Source of the DNA: PALSA-612 sp963711315
GTDB taxonomy: Bacteria > Actinomycetota > Thermoleophilia > Gaiellales > Gaiellaceae
DNA: 64,000 bases
Assembly: GCA_963711315.1 (NCBI GenBank)
Contig: CAVQDQ010000003.1
Span: 186,001-250,000 of the forward strand
Direction: 5' to 3'
Shown piece by piece: positions 50,418-58,918 of this stretch; within the stretch, counting starts at the first letter, position 1; each line of letters begins with the position of its first letter. Position numbers and translations under genes: made by a program. The notes beneath the pieces were generated by a model. It had not been told where the DNA came from and did no database searches. It was given only the letters and a program-made list of their open reading frames with translations.

Positions 50418-51130
50418 CTTCGGCCTATGACGCGATTGCGCGGCTGTACGACCCGTGGAGCCGCGGCGTTGTCGAGGACGTCTCCTTCTACGTGGAGGAA
50501 GCCTCACGTGCGGCACCCGGGCCGATCGTCGAGCTCGGCGTGGGCACGGGTCGGATCGCGGTGCCCGTGGCGGCCGCGGGCATCTCCGTGATCGGCGTCG
50601 ACTCCTCGGAGGGCATGCTCGAGATCTGCCGTGAGGCTGCAGACCTCGCCGGCGTGTCCGAGAAGCTCGACCTGCGGCTCGGCGACTACAGCAGGCCGCC
50701 CGTCGCCGACCCCGGCAGCCTCGTGCTCTGCCCCTTCCGAGCGTACCTCCACCTCCACAGCGAGGCCGAGCGGCTGGAGGCACTGCGCGCCGCGTATGAC
50801 CTGCTCCTGCCTGGCGGCCGGCTCGTCTTCGACGTCTTCACACCGAGCCGCCAGGACATCGAGGAGACACACGGCCGGTGGCTGGAGCGCGAGCCGGGGA
50901 TCTTCGAGCGCGCGGACTGGGACACGGGTAGGCGCGTGCTGACGCTGTCGCTGCGCGGCCCGGGCTCGGAGACGACGATGGAGCTCGCATGGGTGTCCCA
51001 GGCCGAATGGCGAGCGCTGCTCCACGCAACCGGCTTCACGGTCGACGCGTGCTACGGCTGGTTCGATCGGCGGCCGTGGGCGGGCGACGAGGACTCGATT
51101 TGGATTGCCACCCGGCCTGCCGTAGGCTAG
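50393..51130 (+). CDS. Class I SAM-dependent methyltransferase (second of tandem pair)
   Basis: This 245-residue methyltransferase is a clear paralogue of the preceding gene: YDAIARLYDPWSRGVVEDVSF, motif I PIVELGVGTGRIAVPVAAAG, DSSEGMLEICREAA, and CYGWFDRRPW near the end. Motif I is the full GVGTG. The ATG at 50393 lies inside the first gene (25-nt overlap), so the two are translationally coupled. They may form a heteromer, which is only a guess. Confidence 0.85.
   Translation: MGDAQAGLTSAYDAIARLYDPWSRGVVEDVSFYVEEASRAAPGPIVELGVGTGRIAVPVAAAGISVIGVDSSEGMLEICREAADLAGVSEKLDLRLGDYSRPPVADPGSLVLCPFRAYLHLHSEAERLEALRAAYDLLLPGGRLVFDVFTPSRQDIEETHGRWLEREPGIFERADWDTGRRVLTLSLRGPGSETTMELAWVSQAEWRALLHATGFTVDACYGWFDRRPWAGDEDSIWIATRPAVG
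51123..51128 (+). promoter_or_regulatory. Putative -10 box of lemA
   Basis: TAGGCT, 6 nt before the lemA ATG, inside the end of the methyltransferase gene. No Shine-Dalgarno sequence. Confidence 0.45.
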
Positions 51131-51134
51131 CCGC

Positions 51135-51698
51135 ATGAGCTGGTGGGTCTGGCTGGTGATCCTCGGCGCGATCGTCCTGATCGCCGTGCTTCTCGTCGGG
51201 ATGTACAACAAGCTCGTCCGCCTGCGCAACCACGCCGAGAACGCATGGGCGCAGGTCGACGTCCAACTCCGCAAGCGCTACGACCTGATCCCGAACCTCG
51301 TAGAGGCGGTGAAGGGCTACGCCGCCCACGAGCGCGGGGTGTTCGAAGAAGTGACGGAGGCGCGTACCAGGGCACAGCAGGCGCAAGGCGTGCAGGACCA
51401 GGCGCAGGCCGAGAACGCGCTGACGGCGGCGATCGGCCGGCTCTTTGCAGTGGCGGAGGCCTATCCGCAGCTCCGCGCGACCGAGAACTTCCAGCAGCTC
51501 CAGGCGCAGCTGAGCGAGGTCGAGGGCCAGATCGCGGTCGCCCGACAGGTCTACAACGACACGGTGCTCTCGTACGAGAACGCGCTCGAGACCGTGCCGA
51601 CGAGCGTCATCGCCGGCATCTTCAACTTCCGGCCGCGCGAGTACTTCGAGGTCGAGGACGCCGCGATGCGCGAGGCTCCTCAGGTCAGCTTCCCCTAA
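51135..51698 (+). CDS. lemA: LemA family protein
   Basis: This 187-residue protein has one N-terminal membrane span (WWVWLVILGAIVLIAVLLVGM) and the LemA hallmark YNKLVRLRNHAENAWAQVDV with QLRKRYDLIPNLVEAVKGYA. The end VYNDTVLSYENALETVP and FNFRPREYFEVEDAA also fits. LemA proteins are membrane-anchored, mostly helical, and of unclear function. A DUF2207 gene follows by 4 bp, a frequent partner. Confidence 0.93.
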   Translation: MSWWVWLVILGAIVLIAVLLVGMYNKLVRLRNHAENAWAQVDVQLRKRYDLIPNLVEAVKGYAAHERGVFEEVTEARTRAQQAQGVQDQAQAENALTAAIGRLFAVAEAYPQLRATENFQQLQAQLSEVEGQIAVARQVYNDTVLSYENALETVPTSVIAGIFNFRPREYFEVEDAAMREAPQVSFP

Positions 51699-51702
51699 CT
51701 GG

Positions 51703-53607
51703 ATGAAACGCGCACGCGCGGCCGCGACGCTGGTCGCGATAGGAGCTCTGGCGCTGCTCATGGCGGGAGCGGCGAGCGCGAAGTCGTACTCGCTGCCCAG
51801 GGCTGTCGTCAACGTCGAGATCGCCTCCGACGGCTCGTTGCTCGTACGGGAGGACATCACGTTCTCGTTCTCCGGCCCCTTTACGGGCGCCTACAGGGAC
51901 ATTCCCGTACGGCGGGGAGAGCGCGTCGATCTCGTCTCCGTGAGCGAAGGCGACCGCCGCTACCAACCGGGCGGCAACACCGAGCTCGGGAGCTTCGACC
52001 GCGCCGGCACGTTCGGCGTGGACGCGAACACGCAGCGCGTGCGCGTCGTCTGGCACTACTCCGCGCTCGACGAGCAGCGCGTCTTCACGGTCCGCTACCG
52101 CTTCCGCGGCCTGGCCGTCGCCTATGACGACGTGGTCGACGTCAACCTCCAGGTCTGGGGCGACGAGTGGCCCGTGGCGGTCAACGACCTGCACGCCCAG
52201 ATGGAGTTGCCGCGCCCGATCTCGCTCCAGGGCCCCCGCTACCGGGTCTGGGGCGCCCCCGCATGGGTGAACGGGGTGGTCGACCGCACGAAAACCGGTA
52301 CGACGCTGCGGGCTGTGAACGTCCCGTCCGGCCAGTTCGTCGAGATGCGAACCGTGTTCCCGCGGCGGCTGCTCACATCGACGCGCGGCGCGCGCGTGGT
52401 CGACGGCAACGGCTTCGCGCGCATCGTGGCCGAGCAGCAGGATCGCGCGGACGACTACGACGAGAACCGCAGGAAGATCGACGAGGCGAAGGACAACCTC
52501 GGGCGGACGCTGCTGACGCTGGGCGTGCTGGCCGTCGGACCGGCGATCGGCGTCATCCTTCTCATCTGGTTCTTCTTCGGCCGCGAGCGCAAGACCGGCT
52601 ACGACCGCGAGTACGAGCAGGAGCCGCCGTCCGAGGAGCCGCCGGCGATCGTGCCGCCGCTGTTGCGCCAGGGAACCGAACCGGGATCGCTCGAGTTCAC
52701 GGCAACCCTCTTCGATCTCATACGCCGCGGGTACTACAAGGCGAAGCCGGTCACCACCGAGAAGAAGACCTGGGCAGGCCTGCGCACGCAGGAGGTCGCG
52801 GATCTCGAGTTGTCACCGGGCGATACGTCGGTCGAGCTGGCGAAATTCGAGGAGCCAGTCGCGAGTGTCTTCGACCACATCGTCGACGACGGGCCGGAGG
52901 TGCTGTCGAAGATGCGCGACCACATCGAGAAGGCCCGTACGTCGAACAGCAAGCGCTTCGAGCGCTTCAAGGAGGAGGCGTCGAAGGAGATCGGCAAGCG
53001 CGGCTGGTATCTAAGCGGCGGAGCCAAGGCCATCGCGCTCGCCATCGCCTTCTTCGTCATCGCCGGCGTCGTGCTGCTCTGGATGGGCATCTCCGGCTTT
53101 CGAACGGAGTCGCCCCGCTGGAACGACATCGTGCAGATCGCGCTCGGCGTGTGCGCGATCGTCAACGCCGTGGTGCTCGTCATCGGCGTCGCCAACACGA
53201 AGCTCTGGCGGCGGCGCACGAAGGCCGGCCAGCTGGAGGCCCAGCGCTGGGAGGCGTTCCGGCGCTATCTCTCAGACTTTCCGCGGCTGGACATCGCCCC
53301 GCCGGCCACGCTCGTGCTCTGGGAGCGCTTCCTCGTGTACGGGATCGCGTTCGGCATCGCCGAGCGGGTGCTTCAGGGCGCCCAGATCCACATGCCCGAG
53401 GAGTTGCACGAAGCCAGCCAGATCTACTGGATCAGCCCGCACGGCGACCTCGGCTCGGGGGCGAGCGCCCTCGCCATCGGCGACCTCTCGGCCGGCTTCG
53501 GCTCGGCGCTCGCACCGCCCTCCTCCAGTGGCTCCGGCGGGACGGGCGGTGGCTTCTCGGGCGGCGGCGGAGGTGGCGGAGGCGGCGGCGGAGGTGGCGC
53601 CTGGTGA
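51703..53607 (+). CDS. DUF2207 family membrane protein with glycine-rich tail
   Basis: This 634-residue protein has a signal peptide (AAATLVAIGALALLMAGAASA), a DUF2207 extracytoplasmic domain (VNVEIASDGSLLVREDITF, FTGAYRDIPVRRGERVDLV, YSALDEQRVFTVRYRF), and a membrane span near residue 270 (LLTLGVLAVGPAIGVILLIWFFFG). A cytoplasmic part follows, then two further spans near 445-490 and a low-complexity Gly tail of about 25 residues. DUF2207 genes often follow lemA. The role is unknown; a membrane-associated partner of LemA is plausible. Confidence 0.88.
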   Translation: MKRARAAATLVAIGALALLMAGAASAKSYSLPRAVVNVEIASDGSLLVREDITFSFSGPFTGAYRDIPVRRGERVDLVSVSEGDRRYQPGGNTELGSFDRAGTFGVDANTQRVRVVWHYSALDEQRVFTVRYRFRGLAVAYDDVVDVNLQVWGDEWPVAVNDLHAQMELPRPISLQGPRYRVWGAPAWVNGVVDRTKTGTTLRAVNVPSGQFVEMRTVFPRRLLTSTRGARVVDGNGFARIVAEQQDRADDYDENRRKIDEAKDNLGRTLLTLGVLAVGPAIGVILLIWFFFGRERKTGYDREYEQEPPSEEPPAIVPPLLRQGTEPGSLEFTATLFDLIRRGYYKAKPVTTEKKTWAGLRTQEVADLELSPGDTSVELAKFEEPVASVFDHIVDDGPEVLSKMRDHIEKARTSNSKRFERFKEEASKEIGKRGWYLSGGAKAIALAIAFFVIAGVVLLWMGISGFRTESPRWNDIVQIALGVCAIVNAVVLVIGVANTKLWRRRTKAGQLEAQRWEAFRRYLSDFPRLDIAPPATLVLWERFLVYGIAFGIAERVLQGAQIHMPEELHEASQIYWISPHGDLGSGASALAIGDLSAGFGSALAPPSSSGSGGTGGGFSGGGGGGGGGGGGGAW

Positions 53608-53611
53608 GGGA

Positions 53612-54292
53612 TCAGCCGCCGCGGCGGCCGTGCTCGTAGAGAGCAATCGCCCCGGCTACCCCGACGTTGAGCGACTCGGCGCCCTCAGCCATCGGGATCG
53701 TCGCGGCCGCGTCGCACCGTTCCAGCACCTCGGCGGGAAGCCCGGCGCGCTCGGCGCCGAGCACGAACGTCGCGCACTCGCCTAGCTCGACGTCTTGCAG
53801 CGACCGACTGCCCTCGGCGACGAGCGCGATCCACGGCACAGGCGCGTCTTCGAAGTCGAAGAGCGGCACGCGGAAGATCGAGCCGGCCGAGCCGCGTAGC
53901 GCCTTCGGCGACGTGGGATCTGCGGAGCCGGACGACAGCGCGACGAAAGCACCGAACGCGTCCGCCGTCCTGATCAGGGTGCCGACGTTCCCGGGGTCGG
54001 CAACGTGCCAGAGCGCGAGCCCCACCGGTCGGTGCTCGGCCTTCTGAAGGTCATCCCTCCGAAATACCGCGATCACCCTCGCCGGATGCGCGAGCTCGGA
54101 GACATCCGCCAGCAGCTTCGGCTCGACGTCGACGCCCGCCGTCAGCACGTCGACGGGCTCGAGGCCGGCGTCGAGGCCGGCCTGGACGAGATCCTCACCC
54201 TCCACGGCGAACAGCCCCAGCCGACGGCGCTGCGGCGCCGAGCGCAGCCGCCGGATCAGCCTGAGCCGTGGATTGGCTGCCGAGGTGATCAC
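53612..54292 (-). CDS. SpoU/TrmH-family RNA 2'-O-methyltransferase
   Basis: This 226-residue SPOUT methyltransferase has an N-terminal substrate-binding part (LIRRLRSAPQRRRLGLFAVEG, the RlmB-like start) and the knotted domain motifs DPGNVGTLIRTADAFGA, VLGAERAGLP and ESLNVGVAGAIALYE. It probably 2'-O-methylates rRNA or tRNA. It lies 15 bp upstream of the rplT stop on the same strand as infC-rpmI-rplT, so it is likely transcribed with them. Confidence 0.9.
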   Translation of the reverse strand: MITSAANPRLRLIRRLRSAPQRRRLGLFAVEGEDLVQAGLDAGLEPVDVLTAGVDVEPKLLADVSELAHPARVIAVFRRDDLQKAEHRPVGLALWHVADPGNVGTLIRTADAFGAFVALSSGSADPTSPKALRGSAGSIFRVPLFDFEDAPVPWIALVAEGSRSLQDVELGECATFVLGAERAGLPAEVLERCDAAATIPMAEGAESLNVGVAGAIALYEHGRRGG

Positions 54293-54307
54293 CCCGGCAC
54301 CGTACGT

Positions 54308-54667
54308 CTAGTTCTCGAGGGCTGCTTTCGCCTTGGCGGCGATCGCCTTGAACCCGTCCGGATCGCTGACGGCGATGTCCGCGAGCACCTTGCGATCGAG
54401 CTCGATCTCCGCCTTCTTGCAGCCGGAGACGAACTGGTTGTACGAGAGCCCTTCCTGTCGCGCTGCGGCGTTGATGCGGATGATCCACAGGCTCCGCATC
54501 GTCCGCCTGCGGACGCGCCGGTCGCGGTAGGCGTAGACGAGCGACTTGTCGACCTGTTCCTTCGCCTGGGTGTAGCTGATGGACTTCTGGCCCCAGTAGC
54601 CCTTGGCCTGGCCGAGCACCTTGCGCCGCTTCTTGCGGGCGGCGACGGAGCGCTTCACGCGCGGCAT
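54308..54667 (-). CDS. rplT: 50S ribosomal protein L20
   Basis: This 119-residue L20 begins MPRVKRSVAARKKRRKVLGQ and has AKGYWGQKSISYTQAKEQ, DRRVRRRTMRSLWIIRINAA and LSYNQFVSGCKKAEIELDRK. The start overlaps the rpmI stop by one base. L20 also acts as an early 50S assembly factor. Confidence 0.97.
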   Translation of the reverse strand: MPRVKRSVAARKKRRKVLGQAKGYWGQKSISYTQAKEQVDKSLVYAYRDRRVRRRTMRSLWIIRINAAARQEGLSYNQFVSGCKKAEIELDRKVLADIAVSDPDGFKAIAAKAKAALEN

Positions 54668-54867
54668 CAGTTACCACGCCCCAAGAGCTTGCGCGCCTCG
54701 CGGACGTCGGAGGGGTGAACGGACTCGTCGCGCGCGAAGTCTCGCTTGCGCTTGGCCGACTTCTTCTCGAGGTTGTGGCTCTTCATGGCATGGCGGCGCA
54801 GGATCTTGCCCGTGCCCGTCACTTTGAACCGCTTCTTCGCGGCGCTGGATGTCTTTTGCTTTGGCAT
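54667..54867 (-). CDS. rpmI: 50S ribosomal protein L35
   Basis: This 66-residue L35 reads MPKQKTSSAAKKRFKVTGTG and continues with RRHAMKSHNLEKKSAKRKRD. Length and position between infC and rplT are standard. It is one of the most basic proteins in the window. Confidence 0.96.
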   Translation of the reverse strand: MPKQKTSSAAKKRFKVTGTGKILRRHAMKSHNLEKKSAKRKRDFARDESVHPSDVREARKLLGRGN

Positions 54868-54869
54868 TT

Positions 54870-55490
54870 CTAGCTCCCGGTTGCGCTCTGGACTTCGGGT
54901 TCCGCGTCAGGCTCGCCGTCTCCACCGGCCGGCCGTTCCTTGCCGGCGGCCTTCGTCGGCGCGAGCACCATGACCATGTTCCGCCCGTCAACCTCCGGCT
55001 GGGCCTCGATCTGGCCGAGCTCCGCAACATCGTCGGCGAGGCGCATCAGCAGGTCCCGGCCACGTTCCGGGTGAAGGGTCTCCCTCCCCCTGAACATGAT
55101 CGTGACCTTGACCTTGGCGCGCTGGCCGAGGAAGCGAAGGACGTGGCCCTTCTTGGTCTCGTAGTCGTGGATTCCGATCTTCGGTCTGAGCTTGATCTCC
55201 TTGACGTGTATCTGGGACTGGTGCTTGCGGGCGAGCTTGGCCTTCTGTTCCTGCTCGTAGCGGTACTTCCCGTAGTCCATGACCCGCGCCACCGGCGGAT
55301 CGGCCTGGGCGGCGACCTCCACGAGGTCGAGGCCCTTCGCGTACGCGTACTCGAGAGCTTCCGGTGTGGGCTTTATGCCCAGCTGCTCGCCACCTTCGTC
55401 GATGAGCCGAACTCGCGGCACGCGAATCGAGTCGTTGACCCGGGTCTGGGGGACCGGACGGACGGGCTCTACGAACCGTCTCGGTCTCAA
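54870..55490 (-). CDS. infC: Translation initiation factor IF-3
   Basis: IF-3 has RVPRVRLIDEGGEQLGIKPT (N domain), LDLVEVAAQADPPVARVMDY, the linker with YEQEQKAKLARKHQ, and the C domain KEIKLRPKIGIHDYETKKGH, KVTIMFRGRETLHPERG. The C terminus is extended by about 30 Pro/Gly/Glu residues. The start shown is TTG, with an AGGAGG 25 nt upstream, further than usual. IF-3 genes often have non-standard starts, so the first residues are uncertain. Confidence 0.93.
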   Translation of the reverse strand: MRPRRFVEPVRPVPQTRVNDSIRVPRVRLIDEGGEQLGIKPTPEALEYAYAKGLDLVEVAAQADPPVARVMDYGKYRYEQEQKAKLARKHQSQIHVKEIKLRPKIGIHDYETKKGHVLRFLGQRAKVKVTIMFRGRETLHPERGRDLLMRLADDVAELGQIEAQPEVDGRNMVMVLAPTKAAGKERPAGGDGEPDAEPEVQSATGS

Positions 55491-55640
55491 AGGGTTGTCA
55501 CCAAGCCGCCTCTATCCTCCTGATTGAACGACGAAACCGCTATGCAAGCGGCCCGATACCTCGTCGTCGCGACTCGGTTGAACCTCCACGGAGCCTTGAG
55601 CTCGGGAGGTGAGGAACGGTGCCGCTCCTGCTTAGCAGAG
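55491..55640 (-). promoter_or_regulatory. infC leader with Shine-Dalgarno sequence and possible 4-codon mini-ORF
   Basis: This 150-bp gap between thrS and infC has an AGGAGG (55521-55516, minus) followed by the mini-ORF GTG ACA ACC CTT TGA, whose stop overlaps the infC TTG start. GC-rich stretches further upstream could fold. Leaders of infC-rpmI-rplT operons are often autoregulated by L20; I see no specific L20 site. Confidence 0.4.
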
Positions 55641-57524
55641 CTAGAGGGTAGCAAGTTCCCCGATCAGCTCGTCCAGGCTCCGGGTCTCCTGAGCGCCTCC
55701 GCGCTCGCGGACGGCCAGCGCAGCGTCGGACTCCTTGTCGCCGTACACGACTACCCGCGGGATCTTCTGGAGCTCCGCATCGCGGATGCGCTTGGATACG
55801 GTCTCGTCACGTTCATCGACATCGGCGCGGGCGCCGGCCTCCACGAGCCTCGTCCGGATGCCTTCCGCAGCCGGACGGTGACCCTCGCCCACGGGAATAA
55901 CGCGCACCTGCACCGGCGCGAGCCAGAGCGGGAAGTCGCCCGCGTAGTGCTCGGTAAGGATGCCGATGAAGCGCTCGAAGGACCCGTAGACGGCACGGTG
56001 GATCACGACGATGTCGTGCTCCCGGTTGTCCGCGCCGGTGAAGGTGTTGCCGAACTGCTTCGGCATGTGGTAATCGAGCTGGATCGTGGCCATCTGCCAC
56101 GAGCGGCCGAGGGAGTCCGTCACGTGCAGGTCGATCTTCGGCCCGTAGAACACGCCCTCCCCCACGCCGAGCTCGAACTCCATCCCATGCGTGCGCAAGA
56201 CGCGCTCGAGGATTGCCTCGGTGTGGTCCCATTGCGCGTCGTCCCCGGCTCTGTTGTCCGGGCGGGTCGACAGTTCGGCGCGTGGCTCGAGGCCAAAGGT
56301 CCCGTAGAGCTCCCGCACGAACGCGATCACGCGATCCATCTCCTCTTCGATCTGCTCCTCGGCCACGAAGATGTGCGCGTCGTCCTGCGTAACGTGCCGG
56401 ACGCGCGTCAGTCCGTGGAGCGTGCCGGCGAGCTCGTTCCGGTGCAGCGGCGCCGCTTCGGCATACCGCACGGGCAGCTCGCGATACGAGTGCAGTCGGC
56501 TGTTGAACAGGAGCATGTGACCCGGACAGTTCATCGGCTTGATGGCATACGTCCGCTCGCCCTCCGGGATGAGAAACATGTTCTCGCGGTACTTCTCCCA
56601 GTGGCCGGAGGTGACCCAGACGCTCGAGTCGTAGATCAGCGGGGTCTTCACCTCGACGTAACCGTGCTTCGTGTTCAGGCGGCGGCGCAGCGCTTCTAGC
56701 TCGTTCCAGATGACCATCCCTTTCGGATGCCAGAACGGCGAGCCCGGCGAGACGTCTGAGACGTGGAAGAGGTCGAGCTGGACGCCGAGCCGCCGGTGGT
56801 CACGCCGCTTCGCCTCCTCCAGCCGCTCGAGGTATGTGTCGAGATCCTCCTGCGAGTAGAAGGCGGTGCCGTAGATCCGCGTCAGCTGCGTGTTCTTCTC
56901 GTCCCCGCGCCAGTATGCGCCGGCGAGACCGGTCAGCTTGATCGCCTTGATCGGCTTCGAGTCCTGCAGGTGCGGACCGCGGCAGAGGTCGGTGAACTCG
57001 CCCTGCGTATACAGCGAGATGTCGCCCTCGGCCGTGTCGACGAGCTCGACTTTGTATTGCTCGCCCTCGGCGGAGAAGCGCTCGCGGGCCTCGTCGCGCA
57101 CGATCTCCTCGCGACTCCATTCGCGGCCTTCGGCGAGCTCGCGGCGGATCTCCTCCTCGATCCGCTCGAGGTCGGCCTCGTGAATCGGCTCCGGAAACTC
57201 GAAGTCGTAGTAGAAGCCGTTCTCGATCGGTGGGCCGATGGCGATCTTCACGCCTGGATAGAGCCGCCGCACCGCCTCGGCCAGCAGGTGGGCCGCTGAG
57301 TGGCGGAGGACGGACAGCGCGTCCGGGTCGTCACGGTTCCGCGTCGTGAGGATCTCGATCTCGCCGCCGTCAGTCAGCGGCAGCCGCAGATCCTGGACGT
57401 GCCCGTTCGAGCGCACGAGCACGGCCTGCTCGGCGAGCTTCGGGCCGATGGCGCGCGCGGCGTCGAGTCCGGAAGCGCCTTCCGGCAGCTCGAGCTCTGA
57501 CCTGTCGGGGAGGACGACCTTCAT
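55641..57524 (-). CDS. thrS: Threonyl-tRNA synthetase
   Basis: This 627-residue class II synthetase has the TGS domain first, then the editing domain (LRHSAAHLLAEAVRRLYPG, the zinc-type motif), catalytic motifs GHWEKYRENMFLIPE, MNCPGHMLLFNS (zinc Cys region), LAGTLHGLTRVRHVTQDDAH and a C-terminal anticodon domain (PVQVRVIPVGEGHRPAAEGI). Length is normal. It lies 1 bp downstream of tatC in the tatA-tatC-thrS unit. Confidence 0.96.
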   Translation of the reverse strand: MKVVLPDRSELELPEGASGLDAARAIGPKLAEQAVLVRSNGHVQDLRLPLTDGGEIEILTTRNRDDPDALSVLRHSAAHLLAEAVRRLYPGVKIAIGPPIENGFYYDFEFPEPIHEADLERIEEEIRRELAEGREWSREEIVRDEARERFSAEGEQYKVELVDTAEGDISLYTQGEFTDLCRGPHLQDSKPIKAIKLTGLAGAYWRGDEKNTQLTRIYGTAFYSQEDLDTYLERLEEAKRRDHRRLGVQLDLFHVSDVSPGSPFWHPKGMVIWNELEALRRRLNTKHGYVEVKTPLIYDSSVWVTSGHWEKYRENMFLIPEGERTYAIKPMNCPGHMLLFNSRLHSYRELPVRYAEAAPLHRNELAGTLHGLTRVRHVTQDDAHIFVAEEQIEEEMDRVIAFVRELYGTFGLEPRAELSTRPDNRAGDDAQWDHTEAILERVLRTHGMEFELGVGEGVFYGPKIDLHVTDSLGRSWQMATIQLDYHMPKQFGNTFTGADNREHDIVVIHRAVYGSFERFIGILTEHYAGDFPLWLAPVQVRVIPVGEGHRPAAEGIRTRLVEAGARADVDERDETVSKRIRDAELQKIPRVVVYGDKESDAALAVRERGGAQETRSLDELIGELATL

Positions 57525-57525
57525 G

Positions 57526-58311
57526 TCAGGCGTCGGCTCCAGCCTCGAACGCGGCTTCGCGCGCCTCGGCAGCTCGCCTCCAGCGCCGGTCGAAGAACAC
57601 CACCATCCATATCGATAACTCGAACAGAAAGAGCAGCGGGATCATCGTGAAGATCAGCGTCACGGGGTCGACGCCGGGCATGGCGACCGCAAGCGCGGTC
57701 ACGGCCACGTAGCCGATCCTCCGGTTGCGACGCAGCTTCGCCGAGGGGACGATGCCCAGCCGCGCGAGGGCGAGGATGAAGATCGGTAGCTCGAAGACGA
57801 CCGAGAGCGCGATCAGCACCCACATGACGAAGGTGTAGTAGTCCCTGGCTCGGATCTGGATGTCGTAGAGGTTGGAATCGAAGTTCGTCAGGAACTGGAT
57901 CGCTGCGGGCAGCGCAACGAAGTACGCGAAGAACAGCCCACAGAGGAACAGCGTCGTCGCAAACGCCACGAAGCCGAGAACGACCCGCTGCGTGTGCTGG
58001 TAGAACGCCGGCGCGAGGAAGCTCCAGAGCTGCCAGAGGATGACGGGCAGCGCGATCGCCACCGCCGCCCAGAAGCTGATCATGAACGACGTCATGAACG
58101 GCTCGGCGACGGCGAACGTCGTGGGCTTCACGCCCTCGTCCAGCGGCCGATTGAGCCAGCCGATGATCGTGTCGTGAAAGGTGAACGTGACGATGAACGC
58201 CAGGCCGACGGCGACGAGGCACCAGACGAGTCTCGCCCGCAGCTCTCCCAGGTGGTCGACGAGCGGCGCCTCTTCCCCGGGCGCCAGTCGCCGAGGAATG
58301 ACTCGGCGCAT
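57526..58311 (-). CDS. tatC: Sec-independent protein translocase TatC
   Basis: This 261-residue membrane protein has six spans and the TatC motifs PLVDHLGELRARLVWCLVAV, EPFMTSFMISFWAAVAIALP, LWSFLAPAFYQHTQR and FELPIFILALARLGIV. It recognises twin-arginine signals and translocates folded proteins. The ATG at 58311 follows tatA by 5 bp; 82 upstream in-frame codons are shadow of tatA. Confidence 0.95.
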   Translation of the reverse strand: MRRVIPRRLAPGEEAPLVDHLGELRARLVWCLVAVGLAFIVTFTFHDTIIGWLNRPLDEGVKPTTFAVAEPFMTSFMISFWAAVAIALPVILWQLWSFLAPAFYQHTQRVVLGFVAFATTLFLCGLFFAYFVALPAAIQFLTNFDSNLYDIQIRARDYYTFVMWVLIALSVVFELPIFILALARLGIVPSAKLRRNRRIGYVAVTALAVAMPGVDPVTLIFTMIPLLFLFELSIWMVVFFDRRWRRAAEAREAAFEAGADA

Positions 58312-58316
58312 GCGTG

Positions 58317-58532
58317 CTACGTCGTCGGGGTGTCGCTCTTCGGAGCCCGCGGCGTCTCTTCGGGCAGCTCGGGCGACACGTCGTCGTCGGCCAAGCCGCT
58401 GACGGAGCTCTTGAACTCGCGCATGCCCTTGCCGAGCGAGCGGCCCATCTCCGGCAGTTTCTTCGGCCCGAAAACGAGGAGCGCGACGATCAGCAGGATG
58501 ATGATCTCGCCCGGTCCGATCCAGCCTGGCAT
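58317..58532 (-). CDS. tatA: Sec-independent protein translocase TatA
   Basis: This 71-residue protein has the single TatA membrane span (GEIIILLIVALLVFGPKKLPE) followed by the FGPKKLPEMGRSLGKGMREF amphipathic helix and an acidic, Pro-rich tail. It forms the translocation pore with TatC. No TatB gene is visible in the window. The start follows a TACCCT box by 7 nt. Confidence 0.95.
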   Translation of the reverse strand: MPGWIGPGEIIILLIVALLVFGPKKLPEMGRSLGKGMREFKSSVSGLADDDVSPELPEETPRAPKSDTPTT

Positions 58533-58537
58533 GAGAC

Positions 58538-58918
58538 CTAGGGTACCACCACCACACCGTCGTAGACCCCGAGGCCGCTCTCCGGGTCGAAGAAGTGGAG
58601 GTGCTCGACGTCCACGAAGAGGCGCGAGACCTCGCCTTCCCGCGCCCCCGTGAGCCGGTCTACGCGCGCGATGAACGGGACACCTTGACGGAGCGCCCGC
58701 TCCTTGATGGCCTCGAACTCCTCGTGCTCGAGAGCTTCCGTGACCTCGGTCGCCCGCACCGGCTCCGCGTGCACGGAGAAGTGCAGGACGACCTCCGCAC
58801 CCATGTCCTCCCGAAGATCAGTGACCACGGACAACGTCTGGTCGGCGTTCGGCTCGTGAACGTAGTCCGCGTCCTCTATGTCCTCCGGCCGGATGCCGAC
58901 CACGATCTCACGTTCCAC
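58538..58918 (-). pseudogene. Truncated sugar ABC transporter ATPase (C-terminal part, MalK/UgpC-type)
   Basis: Only the regulatory/TOBE region remains: REIVVGIRPEDIEDADYV, then VVTDLREDMGAEVVLHFSVH, RVDRLTGAREGEVSRLFVDV and VEHLHFFDPESGLGV. The Walker A, signature and Walker B regions, which should precede this by about 250 residues, are absent. The break at about 58918 coincides with the 5' end of another ABC fragment on the opposite strand. It is probably non-functional, or an assembly junction. Confidence 0.75.
58540..58545 (-). promoter_or_regulatory. Putative -10 box of the tatA-tatC-thrS unit
   Basis: TACCCT on the minus strand, 7 nt before the tatA ATG. It lies inside the end of the truncated ATPase gene. 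Confidence 0.45.

Noticed and set aside
53520..53604. Glycine-rich coding repeat as a mobile or CRISPR-like repeat
   Set aside because: It is the low-complexity Gly tail of the DUF2207 protein, a common ending in such membrane proteins.
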